NCBI RefSeq assembly: GCF_002157205.1
Contig: NZ_CP021358.1
Coordinates: 2,108,001-2,172,000, forward strand
Direction: 5' to 3'
Origin: Kushneria marisflavi
GTDB lineage: Bacteria; Pseudomonadota; Gammaproteobacteria; Pseudomonadales; Halomonadaceae
Length of the DNA: 64,000 nucleotides
Shown here: positions 48,118-56,071 of the stretch, piece by piece
Numbering within the stretch: position 1 is the first letter of the stretch
Layout: every line of letters begins with the position of its first letter
Notes under the pieces: model-generated
The model's input: only the letters and a program-made list of their open reading frames with translations
What the model was told of the DNA's origin: nothing
Database searches by the model: none
Program-made: the position numbers and the translations under genes

Positions 48118-50745
48118 TCAGATACGGCGCTCCTTGAGCCGCCGCAGACTGCATACGGTGTCAAACCAGGCCTGGTTGCCGATCAATGGCTCGGGATTGA
48201 TGGGCTGCAGGGCATTAACGTTGACGCCATTGCCGCGCCCGCCCAGACGCTTGTCCCACCACAGGTGATCACGCAGGTCGTCGCGCTCGGGCGCCGGTCC
48301 ATAAGCCTTGTGGCCAAGCGCAGCCTCCTGAGCTCTTGATCCCTGACGCGCCATGGCCGCACGTCCGGAGACGACGTAGCCCAGACTGTTGGAGATGGCG
48401 ACCACTCGCGGATGAATGCCTTCGGTCACCACCACGCGCACCTGCTGGCTGCCGATCGGCTCGCCGGTACCGCGAAAGGCCCGGTCCCCCCGGTCGCTGC
48501 TGAGCGGGCGATAGGTGGTCAGTTCGACCAGATCCCCCGAGACGATGCCCAGACGCGTCGCGGTGCCCGGATTGATCCACATCGGGTTGTCGTGAACGAT
48601 TTCGCTGAGGTACTTCTGATTGGCCGTGCGCCCCTGGGTATGCACGTTCCACTTGAAGCTGGTCAGAATGAAGCGATCCTCCGGCAGATCCACATGGGCC
48701 GGCACCGGTAGATAGCCCGGCAGCCCGTCATGGTGGATGCCCTGTTCTCTGGCGACCTCGGCCACTTCCCGGCTGTAGATCTCAAAGCGCCGTGAGGGCG
48801 TGCCAAACCCGCGCACGGCACGCGGCGCACCGCCCTCATCGATCATCAGTCCGATGGCCTGTTCTTGCCCCTTATTGTCACGCTGAAGGATCACGCCTCT
48901 ATCGTCATCGATGCGCGCCCCGGCAAGCTCGGCGTCACTCAAGACCCGGCGATGCACCTCGTAGCTTTTGGGGACCTCATCGACGCGGGCGCCGTGGCGC
49001 TTCATCCATTCAAAGCCATCGGCCTCATCGCCTGCAGGGATGTGGCGACACTGATGGCGCACGAAGGCCTCGTGATCGCCGAACTCGAAATAGCGCGCCT
49101 GCTCCGGGCCCAGCCGCCGGCCGATATCAAACAACACGTCGGCGTAGCTGCGCGCCTCGCCCGGCGGGGCCACCATGGGCTGGCGCAGGGTCACAAAGTG
49201 GCGAAGTTCGGGGCTGCTGCGGGTTTCAAGCCCCCAGCGCTCCAGGTAGGTGGCATCCGGCAGTATCAGGTCGGCGTAGTGCGCCATCTCGGAATAGACC
49301 ACATCCGAGCAGGCGTGAAAGGGGATCAGCGATTCATCCTTGAGCACCCCGACCGTTGTGGTGCGCCCCTCCGGCCAGTTCATGGGCGAGCTGATGGTAT
49401 AGGAGAGATAGACATCCACTTTTGCGCGCCCCTGGCGGATGTATTCATAGACGATCTGACCCACCTTCATCTTCTGCCAGCGGTTGGCCAGCGGCCATTC
49501 CGGTGGATCTTCCAGATCGGTCCTGACGGCAGGTTTGGGCGGGATGGGCTCGGGCTGCGGATAGCGCTCGGCGCGCAGCTTTTCTTCCGTACCGTAGCAG
49601 TAGCCACCGGGCCGTCCGATGGAGCCGACCAGCGCGTTGAGCATGACTACGGCGCGCTCGGCATTCATGCCGTTGTAGTGCGAGCCGGTGCCACGGTTTG
49701 TGAAGGCCACGGCGGTGGGCCGGGCACGCGCAAAGGCCAGTGCGACCCGTTCGATATCGGCGGCGGCAAGGCCTGATTCGGCGGCCGCCCATTCGGGAGT
49801 GTAATCGCTCAGGAAGTCGATGATCTCGGTGGCCGAGAGATTGACGAAGTGCTCGACAAACTCACGGTCAAACTCACTCTCGCGCATGATGACATGCGCC
49901 ATGGCCAGCGCCACGGCCCCTTCGGTACCGGGAAAGGGGGCGAACCATTCATCGCTGCGCCCGGCGGTGTTGGAAAGCCTCACATCGAAAGTCACCAGCG
50001 TCGCGCCGTGATCAAAGCGGGCCTTGATGACGCGCTTGACCAGATGCAGCCCGCCCTGGTGGGCTTCATAAAAGTTAGAGCCAAAGTTGAGAAAATAACG
50101 ACAGCGTTCGGCGTCGATCGACTCCCAGTCGGTGTCGCCCAGGCTCACATAGTTGGCGCCGCGCTTGCTCGAGGAGCACAGGGCGCGGTGGTTGAGCTGG
50201 ACCGGTGAGCCGATGGCGCCCAGAAAGCGCTTGATTTCGGTATTGATGCGCGAGCGCCCGGCATGCAGCACCACCCGCTCGGGATGGCCGTCATCGATGC
50301 TTTTTTGAATCCGTCCGGCAATCTCGTCATAGGCTTCCTCCCAGCTGATGCGCTGCCACAGACCTTCCCCCCGAGCGCCGGCCCGCTTGAGCGGGTAGAC
50401 CAGACGCTCGGGATAGTCATTGATGGTCGGCCCGCTCTGACCCTTGGCGCAGGTCATGTAACTGCCCATGTTGGGATCTTTCGGATTGCCCCGAATCTTG
50501 ACCACCCGGTCATCGATGACAAACCCCTCGATGCCGCACACGGTCGAGCAGTTGAGGCATACGCTTTTGACGCTGCGGGCCCGGTTGTAATCGTTTTTCA
50601 CCTTGCGGGGCAGCGACGGCGTCATCAGTGCGCCGCCGACCGCGGCGGCCCCCAGAGCGCCACCGACACCCAGATAGATATATTCGCCTTTCCTGAGACC
50701 GGCCAGGGCGGCAATGCCTGCCTTGATAAAGGATCGTCGTTTCAT
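48118..50745 (-). CDS. Periplasmic molybdopterin oxidoreductase catalytic subunit
   Basis: An 875-residue DMSO reductase-superfamily enzyme. Tat signal: MKRRSFIKAGIAALAG. A [4Fe-4S] site CxxCxxxC...C (CLNCSTVC near residue 63, CAKGQSG near 100) and a likely Mo-ligand Cys in HRALCSSSKRGA near 190 place it with the PsrA/PhsA/TtrA/ArrA-like enzymes. These act on sulfur or arsenic oxyanions. GTGSHYNGMNAERAVVMLNALVGSIGRPGG and FKWNVHTQGRTANQKYLSE are cofactor-binding regions. The Fe-S subunit gene is upstream, but no membrane anchor gene is near. The substrate is not determinable by eye. Confidence 0.87.
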   Translation of the reverse strand: MKRRSFIKAGIAALAGLRKGEYIYLGVGGALGAAAVGGALMTPSLPRKVKNDYNRARSVKSVCLNCSTVCGIEGFVIDDRVVKIRGNPKDPNMGSYMTCAKGQSGPTINDYPERLVYPLKRAGARGEGLWQRISWEEAYDEIAGRIQKSIDDGHPERVVLHAGRSRINTEIKRFLGAIGSPVQLNHRALCSSSKRGANYVSLGDTDWESIDAERCRYFLNFGSNFYEAHQGGLHLVKRVIKARFDHGATLVTFDVRLSNTAGRSDEWFAPFPGTEGAVALAMAHVIMRESEFDREFVEHFVNLSATEIIDFLSDYTPEWAAAESGLAAADIERVALAFARARPTAVAFTNRGTGSHYNGMNAERAVVMLNALVGSIGRPGGYCYGTEEKLRAERYPQPEPIPPKPAVRTDLEDPPEWPLANRWQKMKVGQIVYEYIRQGRAKVDVYLSYTISSPMNWPEGRTTTVGVLKDESLIPFHACSDVVYSEMAHYADLILPDATYLERWGLETRSSPELRHFVTLRQPMVAPPGEARSYADVLFDIGRRLGPEQARYFEFGDHEAFVRHQCRHIPAGDEADGFEWMKRHGARVDEVPKSYEVHRRVLSDAELAGARIDDDRGVILQRDNKGQEQAIGLMIDEGGAPRAVRGFGTPSRRFEIYSREVAEVAREQGIHHDGLPGYLPVPAHVDLPEDRFILTSFKWNVHTQGRTANQKYLSEIVHDNPMWINPGTATRLGIVSGDLVELTTYRPLSSDRGDRAFRGTGEPIGSQQVRVVVTEGIHPRVVAISNSLGYVVSGRAAMARQGSRAQEAALGHKAYGPAPERDDLRDHLWWDKRLGGRGNGVNVNALQPINPEPLIGNQAWFDTVCSLRRLKERRI

Positions 50746-50793
50746 GAAAGCGCCATGTGATCTGCCAGAGAAGCCCGCCCGAAGGCGCGCGCG

Positions 50794-51447
50794 TCAGCGT
50801 TCGGCCCACTGATCGATTTCGTAATCGACCGGGTCATGCGCCCGGCCGTCGGGCAGCTTGTCCACGGCTGCCTGCGGGGTCACCGTGCCCACGCCGCGAT
50901 AGCGCACCTGCGGGCGGGTGCCGCGCTCAACCCGCAGGCCCTTGAGTTCGCTGCCATGGCGTTGGTAAAAGCGCGATACCGGGCTCTGGTCATCGTTGAT
51001 GTCGCCAAAGATCAGCACATCGGCGGGGCAGGCTTCCACACAGGCCGGGGCCATCGACTGATCAAGCCGGTGACTGCAGAAATCACACTTGTCGGCAATT
51101 TTTTGCACCGGGTCGATGTGCAAGGCACCGTAGGGACAGGCCTTGATGCAGGATTCCCATTTATCACAGGTGTCAGGGTCGATGCGCACGATGCCATCGT
51201 CCTGACGGCTGATCGCTCCTGACGGGCAGGCCGTCATGCAGGGGGCATCGGCACACTGCATGCAAAGTGTCGGCAGGAAGCTTCGCCGGGTATTCGGGAA
51301 GGCGCCGTGGTCGTGATAGAGCACCCTGGTGCGAAAGACGCCCAGCTCGATATCGTTTTCGACCTTGCAGGCGACCGAGCAGGCGTGACAGCCAATGCAG
51401 CGCTCAAGATCGATGGCCATCTGCCAGTGCGGTGATGGAGAGGTCAT
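50794..51447 (-). CDS. Fe-S electron-transfer subunit of molybdoenzyme
   Basis: A 217-residue DmsB/PsrB/NarH-type ferredoxin subunit with four cluster-binding groups: CIGCHACSVAC, CMQCADAPCMTAC, CDKWESCIKAC, and CDFC with CVEAC. In the third group the second Cys is replaced by Trp, the pattern seen in NarH where the cluster is [3Fe-4S]. It carries electrons to or from the catalytic subunit encoded 48 bases downstream. No signal peptide is present; co-export with the Tat-tagged subunit is expected. ATG 51447 follows AGGCAA. Confidence 0.87.
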   Translation of the reverse strand: MTSPSPHWQMAIDLERCIGCHACSVACKVENDIELGVFRTRVLYHDHGAFPNTRRSFLPTLCMQCADAPCMTACPSGAISRQDDGIVRIDPDTCDKWESCIKACPYGALHIDPVQKIADKCDFCSHRLDQSMAPACVEACPADVLIFGDINDDQSPVSRFYQRHGSELKGLRVERGTRPQVRYRGVGTVTPQAAVDKLPDGRAHDPVDYEIDQWAER

Positions 51448-51614
51448 GGACGATTGCCTGTTGTCATACAAAATGAAGGCTCAGGATGAAAGGCCTGATC
51501 ATACAGGATCTAAAAAAGTAATCATTAATGTAGATTTCGCTGCCACCCTGCTCGACTGTTGCCGAACCGCAAGGGCTGCGACAATAAGCGGATCACCCTG
51601 ATCCGGAGCGTCTC

Positions 51615-52043
51615 ATGACCGACCTTGTTCCCCTGCCCGAAAGCCTTCGCCAACAGCTGATTGGCGTGCGCGACAACGCCTATGCGCCCTATTCGAATCA
51701 TCCGGTCGGGGCGCTTTTGATCAGCAACAGCGGCACCGTCTATACCGGCTGCAATGTCGAAAGCGCCAATTACAAGGGCCTTTGTGCCGAGGCCGGTGCT
51801 ATCGCCGCCATGGTGGCCCACGGTGAGCGCGAGATAAAAAGCATTCATGTCATCGGTCCGGGCGATGCGCTGTGTACGCCCTGTGGTGATTGCCGACAGC
51901 GCATTCGCGAGTTCGCCGCGCCCGATACGGAAATTGTGGTAGTCAACGCCGAGGGATTACCCCTCAAGCGCTATGACATGGAGACCCTGCTGCCCGACTC
52001 CTTTGGGCCGGAAAATCTCGGTCAACCCTCGAAGATGGCGTAA
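51615..52043 (+). CDS. cdd: Cytidine deaminase
   Basis: A 142-residue homotetrameric-type cytidine deaminase of pyrimidine salvage. The zinc ligands and general acid are in LCAEAGAI (Cys and Glu) and CTPCGDCRQRIREF (two Cys), and the substrate-binding GCNVESANYKG is present. GGAGCG stands upstream of ATG. A glycolipid-binding-like gene follows 25 bases later, probably in one transcript. Confidence 0.95.
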   Translation: MTDLVPLPESLRQQLIGVRDNAYAPYSNHPVGALLISNSGTVYTGCNVESANYKGLCAEAGAIAAMVAHGEREIKSIHVIGPGDALCTPCGDCRQRIREFAAPDTEIVVVNAEGLPLKRYDMETLLPDSFGPENLGQPSKMA

Positions 52044-52068
52044 GGCGGTCCGATTAAAGGGAGGACGC

Positions 52069-52632
52069 ATGCAGCGAGAGATCGTATGGACCGGCTGGGA
52101 TCATCAGGGCATAGAGCGCCTTGAATTGAACATCACCTCGCAGGGCATTACGGCTGAAAGTCGTGTAGAGGGCTGTCATGATGGCAGGCTGTATCAGTTG
52201 ACCTATCGACTGGTGCTCGACCCCGGCTGGCGGATGCGTCAACTGTCGGCCCGGCTGGACGATGGCCGTGCCTGTCAGCTTTCGAGCGATGGGATGGGCC
52301 ACTGGTGGTGCCAGAAACGGGGGGCTCTGGATGGTCTGGCCGGCTGTATCGATGTCGATATCGCAGCGACTCCCTTCACCAACACGCTACCGATTCGACG
52401 GTTGGGCCTTGAACCGGGCGAGGCAGCGACGCTTTCAGTCGCGCTGCTGTCCGTCCCGTCACTAAGTACAAGACCCATGCAGCAGCGCTATACGCGGCTG
52501 TCGTCACATGGCTGGCGCTATGAAGGGCTCGACAGCGGCTTCACGGCATCTCTGGAAGTCGGTGATCACGGACTGGTGCTGGATTACCCTGACACCTTTA
52601 GACGACAACGTACGGCTGATCCCGCCTTTTGA
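52069..52632 (+). CDS. Putative glycolipid-binding domain protein
   Basis: A 187-residue protein resembling the putative glycolipid-binding family (Pseudomonas PA1994-like). The order of features is WTGWDHQGIERLEL, Y.LTYRLVLDPGWRMRQL, GHWWCQKRGALDGLAGCIDVDIAATPFTNTLPIRRL, QQRYTRL and DSGFTASLEVGDHGLVLDYPDTFRR (shown by its parts). There is no signal peptide. Function is unproven. AGGGAGGA precedes ATG 52069. Confidence 0.75.
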   Translation: MQREIVWTGWDHQGIERLELNITSQGITAESRVEGCHDGRLYQLTYRLVLDPGWRMRQLSARLDDGRACQLSSDGMGHWWCQKRGALDGLAGCIDVDIAATPFTNTLPIRRLGLEPGEAATLSVALLSVPSLSTRPMQQRYTRLSSHGWRYEGLDSGFTASLEVGDHGLVLDYPDTFRRQRTADPAF

Positions 52633-52789
52633 TTCAGTCAGTTGCGGTTCATGGCGGAATTGGGAAACAGTGTTGTACAAGTTGTGATAACTCTGAACGT
52701 GATTTTCGGCTGTTGTCTTGCCAATGACATAAAAAAACGGACTGAAAAATGTGCCCTGGCCCGGGTTTAACGGTTACAAAAATTTATAG

Positions 52790-52806
52790 TGTACAAGGCT
52801 TGTACA
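52790..52806. promoter_or_regulatory. Perfect 8+1+8 palindrome upstream of CsrA-type hairpin array
   Basis: TGTACAAGGCTTGTACA is a perfect inverted repeat 33 bases before the first hairpin. A second TGTACAAG occurs at 52674-52681, within a TTGTACAA palindrome. A TATAGT at 52785-52790 could be a -10 element. A further half-match, TGCCAGAGTGTGCTTACA (52820-52837), resembles the GacA-type pattern TGTAAG-N6-CTTACA in one half only. No promoter can be fixed by eye. Confidence 0.5.
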
Positions 52807-52838
52807 TTGCTCAGCGCTATGCCAGAGTGTGCTTACAC

Positions 52839-52994
52839 GGTCAGCAGGGACGCTGACCCGGGATCAACAGGGACGTTGATCCAAATGGCGAGGAACGCCA
52901 CGGCAGGGATTGCCGCAGTAGTTGGCCAGGATGGCCAGAGCAAGGATTGCAACACTTACCGGCCAGGAAGGCCGGTCATATGACCAGGGAAGGA
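52839..52994 (+). ncRNA. CsrB/RsmZ-like array of CsrA-binding hairpins (sRNA or mRNA leader)
   Basis: Seven hairpins follow one another, each with an (A)GGA motif in the loop. Stems: 52839-52845/52852-52858 (GGTCAGC, loop AGGGAC); 52861-52868/52875-52882 (GGATCAAC, loop AGGGAC); 52886-52890/52896-52900 (TGGCG, loop AGGAA); 52901-52905/52911-52915 (CGGCA, loop GGGAT); 52923-52927/52933-52937 (TGGCC, loop AGGAT); 52940-52942/52948-52950 (GCA, loop AGGAT); 52958-52964/52970-52976 (ACCGGCC, loop AGGAA). Two more, AGGGA and AGGA, sit at 52986-52994 over the ribosome-binding site of the next gene. Hairpins with GGA in the loop are the binding sites of CsrA/RsmA. No terminator separates the array from that gene. 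It may be a CsrA-sequestering RNA, a leader, or both. Confidence 0.75.
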
Positions 52995-53002
52995 CACAAG
53001 CC

Positions 53003-53254
53003 ATGACACATTTCATCTCCTGCACGCGCTGTGGTCACGACCAGAATACTCCGATGGATACCTGCAACGAGTGGGACGAAATTACCTGCTCCGAGTGCGG
53101 TGAATTTCTGGACACGGTAGGTCACTGGAACGACCTCCATTCACCGTCCTTTGCCATGCAGACGCTGAACAAGTCCAGAACCCTGACGCTCATGATGGCC
53201 CGCGAGAGCCGCCCCATCAATGACCAGCAGATCGGCCAGCGCGCCTCTGCCTGA
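53003..53254 (+). CDS. Small zinc-ribbon protein under probable CsrA control
   Basis: An 83-residue protein with two CxxC pairs (CTRC near residue 7 and CSEC near 31), spaced as in a zinc ribbon, with HW and GHD residues between and after. The rest is polar with no membrane segment. Function is unknown. Its ribosome-binding site (AGGGAAGGA, 52986-52994) is itself two CsrA-type GGA motifs at the end of the hairpin array, so CsrA binding would block translation. A strong terminator follows 28 bases after the stop. Confidence 0.72.
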   Translation: MTHFISCTRCGHDQNTPMDTCNEWDEITCSECGEFLDTVGHWNDLHSPSFAMQTLNKSRTLTLMMARESRPINDQQIGQRASA

Positions 53255-53281
53255 GCCACGGTCGCTATCCCAGAACATGCT

Positions 53282-53311
53282 AAAATGCCGCTCCATGGAG
53301 CGGCATTTTTT
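53282..53311 (+). terminator. Rho-independent terminator after zinc-ribbon gene
   Basis: ATGCCGCTCC / GGAGCGGCAT pairs over 10 bp with almost no loop, followed by six T residues. With the hairpin array upstream it would bound a transcript of roughly 480-500 bases. Confidence 0.9.
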
Positions 53312-53470
53312 ATGTCTGCTTTTCTGCTTGTCTGCTGTCTGCGGCACGCTTTCTTCCTGATGCCTCTCATGCCCATGTTCTGATGTCTGCCGCGCCGGTG
53401 TGTATCCCATAAGTGCCCAACACCGGGCCGGGCATTTTGAAGGCGCGCATGATCGCCGGCCGGGCGCGGT

Positions 53471-53863
53471 CTAGAAAATGACCGGCAGTATCACCAGCAC
53501 AAGTCCCAGAAGGCTTATGCCCCAGACCATTGAGCGCACATAGGGAATCCCCATGGCGTAGAGAGGGACATAGACCACTCGCGCCAGGAAATAGAGCCAG
53601 GCGCCCCAGGCCGTCATGGCCCCTTCCTGTCCGCCCACATGTGCGATCAGAATGGCGCCGATAAACAGCGGCAGCGTTTCAAACAGGTTTTTCTGAGCTC
53701 GGAACAGTCGCCCGGTCACCACGCCCATCGGCGGGCCTTCCTTGTCGCGTGGCCCGGCGTTGTAGTCGAGACCGGTCTCGCGATTACGATACATCGCAGG
53801 CAGCATGATCTGGATGATGGCCAGCACCAGTGTCCAGCCCAGCAGATAGAGTTCCATGGTCAT
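53471..53863 (-). CDS. MAPEG-family membrane protein
   Basis: A 130-residue protein with four membrane segments. The MAPEG (glutathione/eicosanoid-related) family motif appears as GRLFRAQKNLFETLPLFI (near residues 50-67), and ARVVYVPLYAMGIPYVRSMVWG near 95-116. Bacterial members are of unknown role. GGGAG seven bases before ATG 53863 supports the start; ATG 53857 is possible. Confidence 0.85.
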   Translation of the reverse strand: MTMELYLLGWTLVLAIIQIMLPAMYRNRETGLDYNAGPRDKEGPPMGVVTGRLFRAQKNLFETLPLFIGAILIAHVGGQEGAMTAWGAWLYFLARVVYVPLYAMGIPYVRSMVWGISLLGLVLVILPVIF

Positions 53864-54122
53864 GCGCGACTCCCGAAGTGATTCCAAGGACAGTGTTCTT
53901 TCAAGCGTAGCAGGCTGCTGACATCACAAGACCGCCAGAGTGAGAAAGGGCATGACGCTCTTCTCGTTTTAAACGAAGATGAGGATCGTCCATGCATCAT
54001 GACTGATCTAATGGCGTGATGTCGTGCCAGGGGGCAAAACCGGTACTGGATCACTGCCGGGAAAAGGGGCAGAGGCCGGCGACATCGCACGCAGAGCAAT
54101 GCATTCACAAGGAGGAGAGATC

Positions 54123-54545
54123 ATGACCGAGATTACGGAAAGGGCGGGCGGCTGTCTTTGTGGGCAGGTCCGGTTTACGGTACGCCACGGCGGTGAAGTG
54201 CACGTCTGTCACTGCTCCCTGTGCCGCAAGGCTACGGGCGGGCCCATGCTGGCGGTAATCTGTGACGGGGAGCCGGTTTTTGACGACGCCTCGCCAGTCG
54301 GCATTTATCACTCCTCCGAGCAGGGCGAGCGTGGCTTTTGCCTGCGCTGCGGCAGCCAGCTCTATTTCCGCCATACGCCGGATAGCGCCTATACCTTTAC
54401 GGCCGGCACCTTTGATGATCAGTCCCTGATGGTGATGACCGAAGAGATCTATCTTCAGGACAAGCCCGGCTTTTACGATTTTGCCAACGAAACGCGGCGC
54501 TACTCACAGGATGTGGACAGCACGCTCGTGCCCCGTGACAGCTAA
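54123..54545 (+). CDS. GFA/CENP-V-family zinc protein
   Basis: A 140-residue GFA (glutathione-dependent formaldehyde-activating) family protein. The zinc-binding cysteines are GGCLCGQVRF, CHCSLCRKATG and FCLRCGSQLYF, in the usual order. Despite the name, most members are not shown to act on formaldehyde. AAGGAGGAG just before ATG is a strong ribosome-binding site. Upstream, TCGTTTTAAACGA (53964-53976) is a short palindrome in the gap shared with the divergent MAPEG gene. Confidence 0.88.
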   Translation: MTEITERAGGCLCGQVRFTVRHGGEVHVCHCSLCRKATGGPMLAVICDGEPVFDDASPVGIYHSSEQGERGFCLRCGSQLYFRHTPDSAYTFTAGTFDDQSLMVMTEEIYLQDKPGFYDFANETRRYSQDVDSTLVPRDS

Positions 54546-54553
54546 TACTGGCC

Positions 54554-55504
54554 TTACAGTCGCCGGATCGGCGTGCCCGACAGCCAGGCCTCGATATTCT
54601 CGATGGCCTGTCCAAACCAGGTGCGGTAGTTGGTATCGCTGACATAACCCAGATGCGGCGTGGCCAGCACATTGGGCAGCCGGCGAAGGGGATGATCAAA
54701 CGGCAAGGGTTCCTGTTCGAAAACGTCCAGCCCCGCGCCGGCAATTCGATGCTCACTGAGTACATCGAGCAGTGCAATCTGATCGACAATGTCAGCGCGT
54801 GAGGTGTTGATCAAAAGTGATGAGGGTGACAGCCACTCGAGCGCCTCTCGATCAATCAGGTGGCGTGTACGTGCGCTCAGCACCAGGTGAATCGAGACGA
54901 CATCACTGGCCCCCATCAGTGTCTTCAGAGAGTCGGCATGGGTGACGCCCGCCGCCTCACAGCGTGCCGGGGTCAGATGCTCGCTCCAGGCCATCACCTC
55001 CATATCGAAGGCCTGCGCGATACGCGCCATGCGGGTGCCGATCTTGCCAAGCCCCACAATGCCCAGCGTACGGCCGGCCAGCGTCGTGCCGACCGTGCTC
55101 TGCCACGGACCATTGGTGGTGAAGTGATAATGCTCGGCAGGGAGATGGCGTGCCAGCCCCAGAATCAATGCCCAGGCAAGCTCAGTGGGCGGCGCCGGAT
55201 GGCTGTCGGTACCGCAGACCGCAATACCCTGCTCGCGTGCCGCCTCGAGATCGATGGCCGCGTTGCGCATCCCCGAAGTGATCAGCAGTTTCAGCTGTGG
55301 CAGGCGCGACAGCAGGGAGGCCGGGAAGGGCGTGCGCTCGCGCATGATGACGATCACCTCAAACCCGACCAGCCGTTCGACGAGCGCGTTCTCATCATCA
55401 AGATGATCATGGAAGGGCGTGATGGTGATGCGACCCTCAAGGCGCGACCAGTCGGCCATGGCCAGCGCCGCATTCTGATAGTCATCGATGATGGCACAAC
55501 GCAT
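54554..55504 (-). CDS. D-2-hydroxyacid dehydrogenase family protein
   Basis: A 316-residue NAD-dependent 2-hydroxyacid dehydrogenase (SerA/GhrA superfamily). The nucleotide-binding motif GIVGLGKIGTRMARIA is near residue 148. The catalytic triad is visible as Arg in LINTSRADIVD, Glu in AGLDVFEQEPLP and His in ATPHLGY. It may reduce glyoxylate, hydroxypyruvate or a similar 2-oxoacid. GGGAGGATC precedes ATG 55504. It ends 9 bases from the convergent GFA gene. Confidence 0.87.
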   Translation of the reverse strand: MRCAIIDDYQNAALAMADWSRLEGRITITPFHDHLDDENALVERLVGFEVIVIMRERTPFPASLLSRLPQLKLLITSGMRNAAIDLEAAREQGIAVCGTDSHPAPPTELAWALILGLARHLPAEHYHFTTNGPWQSTVGTTLAGRTLGIVGLGKIGTRMARIAQAFDMEVMAWSEHLTPARCEAAGVTHADSLKTLMGASDVVSIHLVLSARTRHLIDREALEWLSPSSLLINTSRADIVDQIALLDVLSEHRIAGAGLDVFEQEPLPFDHPLRRLPNVLATPHLGYVSDTNYRTWFGQAIENIEAWLSGTPIRRL

Positions 55505-55529
55505 GTGTGATCCTCCCGGCAGTGGCTGC

Positions 55530-55973
55530 CTACTGGCGCGCGCGGCGCATCGGCATGTTATCGATCGTATCGAACAGCTGGCGCGGGTCGACGAACCCCT
55601 CCTGCTGCACCTTTTTACCGCCATCCTTGCCAACGAGTACCGTGGTCAGCGGCCCCCGGGCGTTCAGGCCCAGAGCATCAAGCATCGCATCGGTTTCAAT
55701 CTTGGTCAGTGCCTGGCCATCCTTCATGCCATCGCCGTTTTCCACGGTATAGAGCACCATCTCGCGGTCGTTAAAGGCGTCGCGCTGCGTTTCGATAATG
55801 CCGCGCATGCGTTCATAGTCCGGATTGTCGGCACTCGGTGTCACCACCACCAGCGGGCGCGACTGCCACTTGTCGGCCAGCAACGGGTTGGCGGCCGGGT
55901 TGATCTCGCCTGCCTGAGCACCGCCGCCGGTCAGGGCGGCAGCCAGCAGGGCCGGCATGAACCACTGTTTCAT
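55530..55973 (-). CDS. DUF4174-like exported protein
   Basis: A 147-residue protein with a signal peptide (MKQWFMPALLAAALTGGGAQA) and a domain resembling DUF4174 (PLVVVTPSADNPDYERMRGI, GLNARGPLTTVLVGKDGGKKVQ, FDTIDNMPMR). It looks like a thioredoxin-fold relative without the CxxC. AAGGAG before ATG 55973 sets the start. Its stop is 25 bases from the start of the next minus-strand gene. Function unknown. Confidence 0.72.
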   Translation of the reverse strand: MKQWFMPALLAAALTGGGAQAGEINPAANPLLADKWQSRPLVVVTPSADNPDYERMRGIIETQRDAFNDREMVLYTVENGDGMKDGQALTKIETDAMLDALGLNARGPLTTVLVGKDGGKKVQQEGFVDPRQLFDTIDNMPMRRARQ

Positions 55974-56071
55974 CCTCTGCTCCTTGATCAAACGTTGACG
56001 TGGATGCGTTCAAGCATAGCGTCCGGCATGATGATCATCACCCTGTCTCGCTCAATCCCCAAGGTTTCGTC

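Noticed and set aside
52820..52837. Full GacA-type activating site ahead of the hairpin array.
   Set aside because: Only the CTTACA half is right; the other half is TGCCAG instead of TGTAAG, and it lies very close to the first hairpin.
52839..52994. Hairpin array as a CRISPR or simple tandem repeat.
   Set aside because: The stems differ in sequence and only the GGA loops recur, with 14-23 base spacing; this does not fit direct repeats with spacers.
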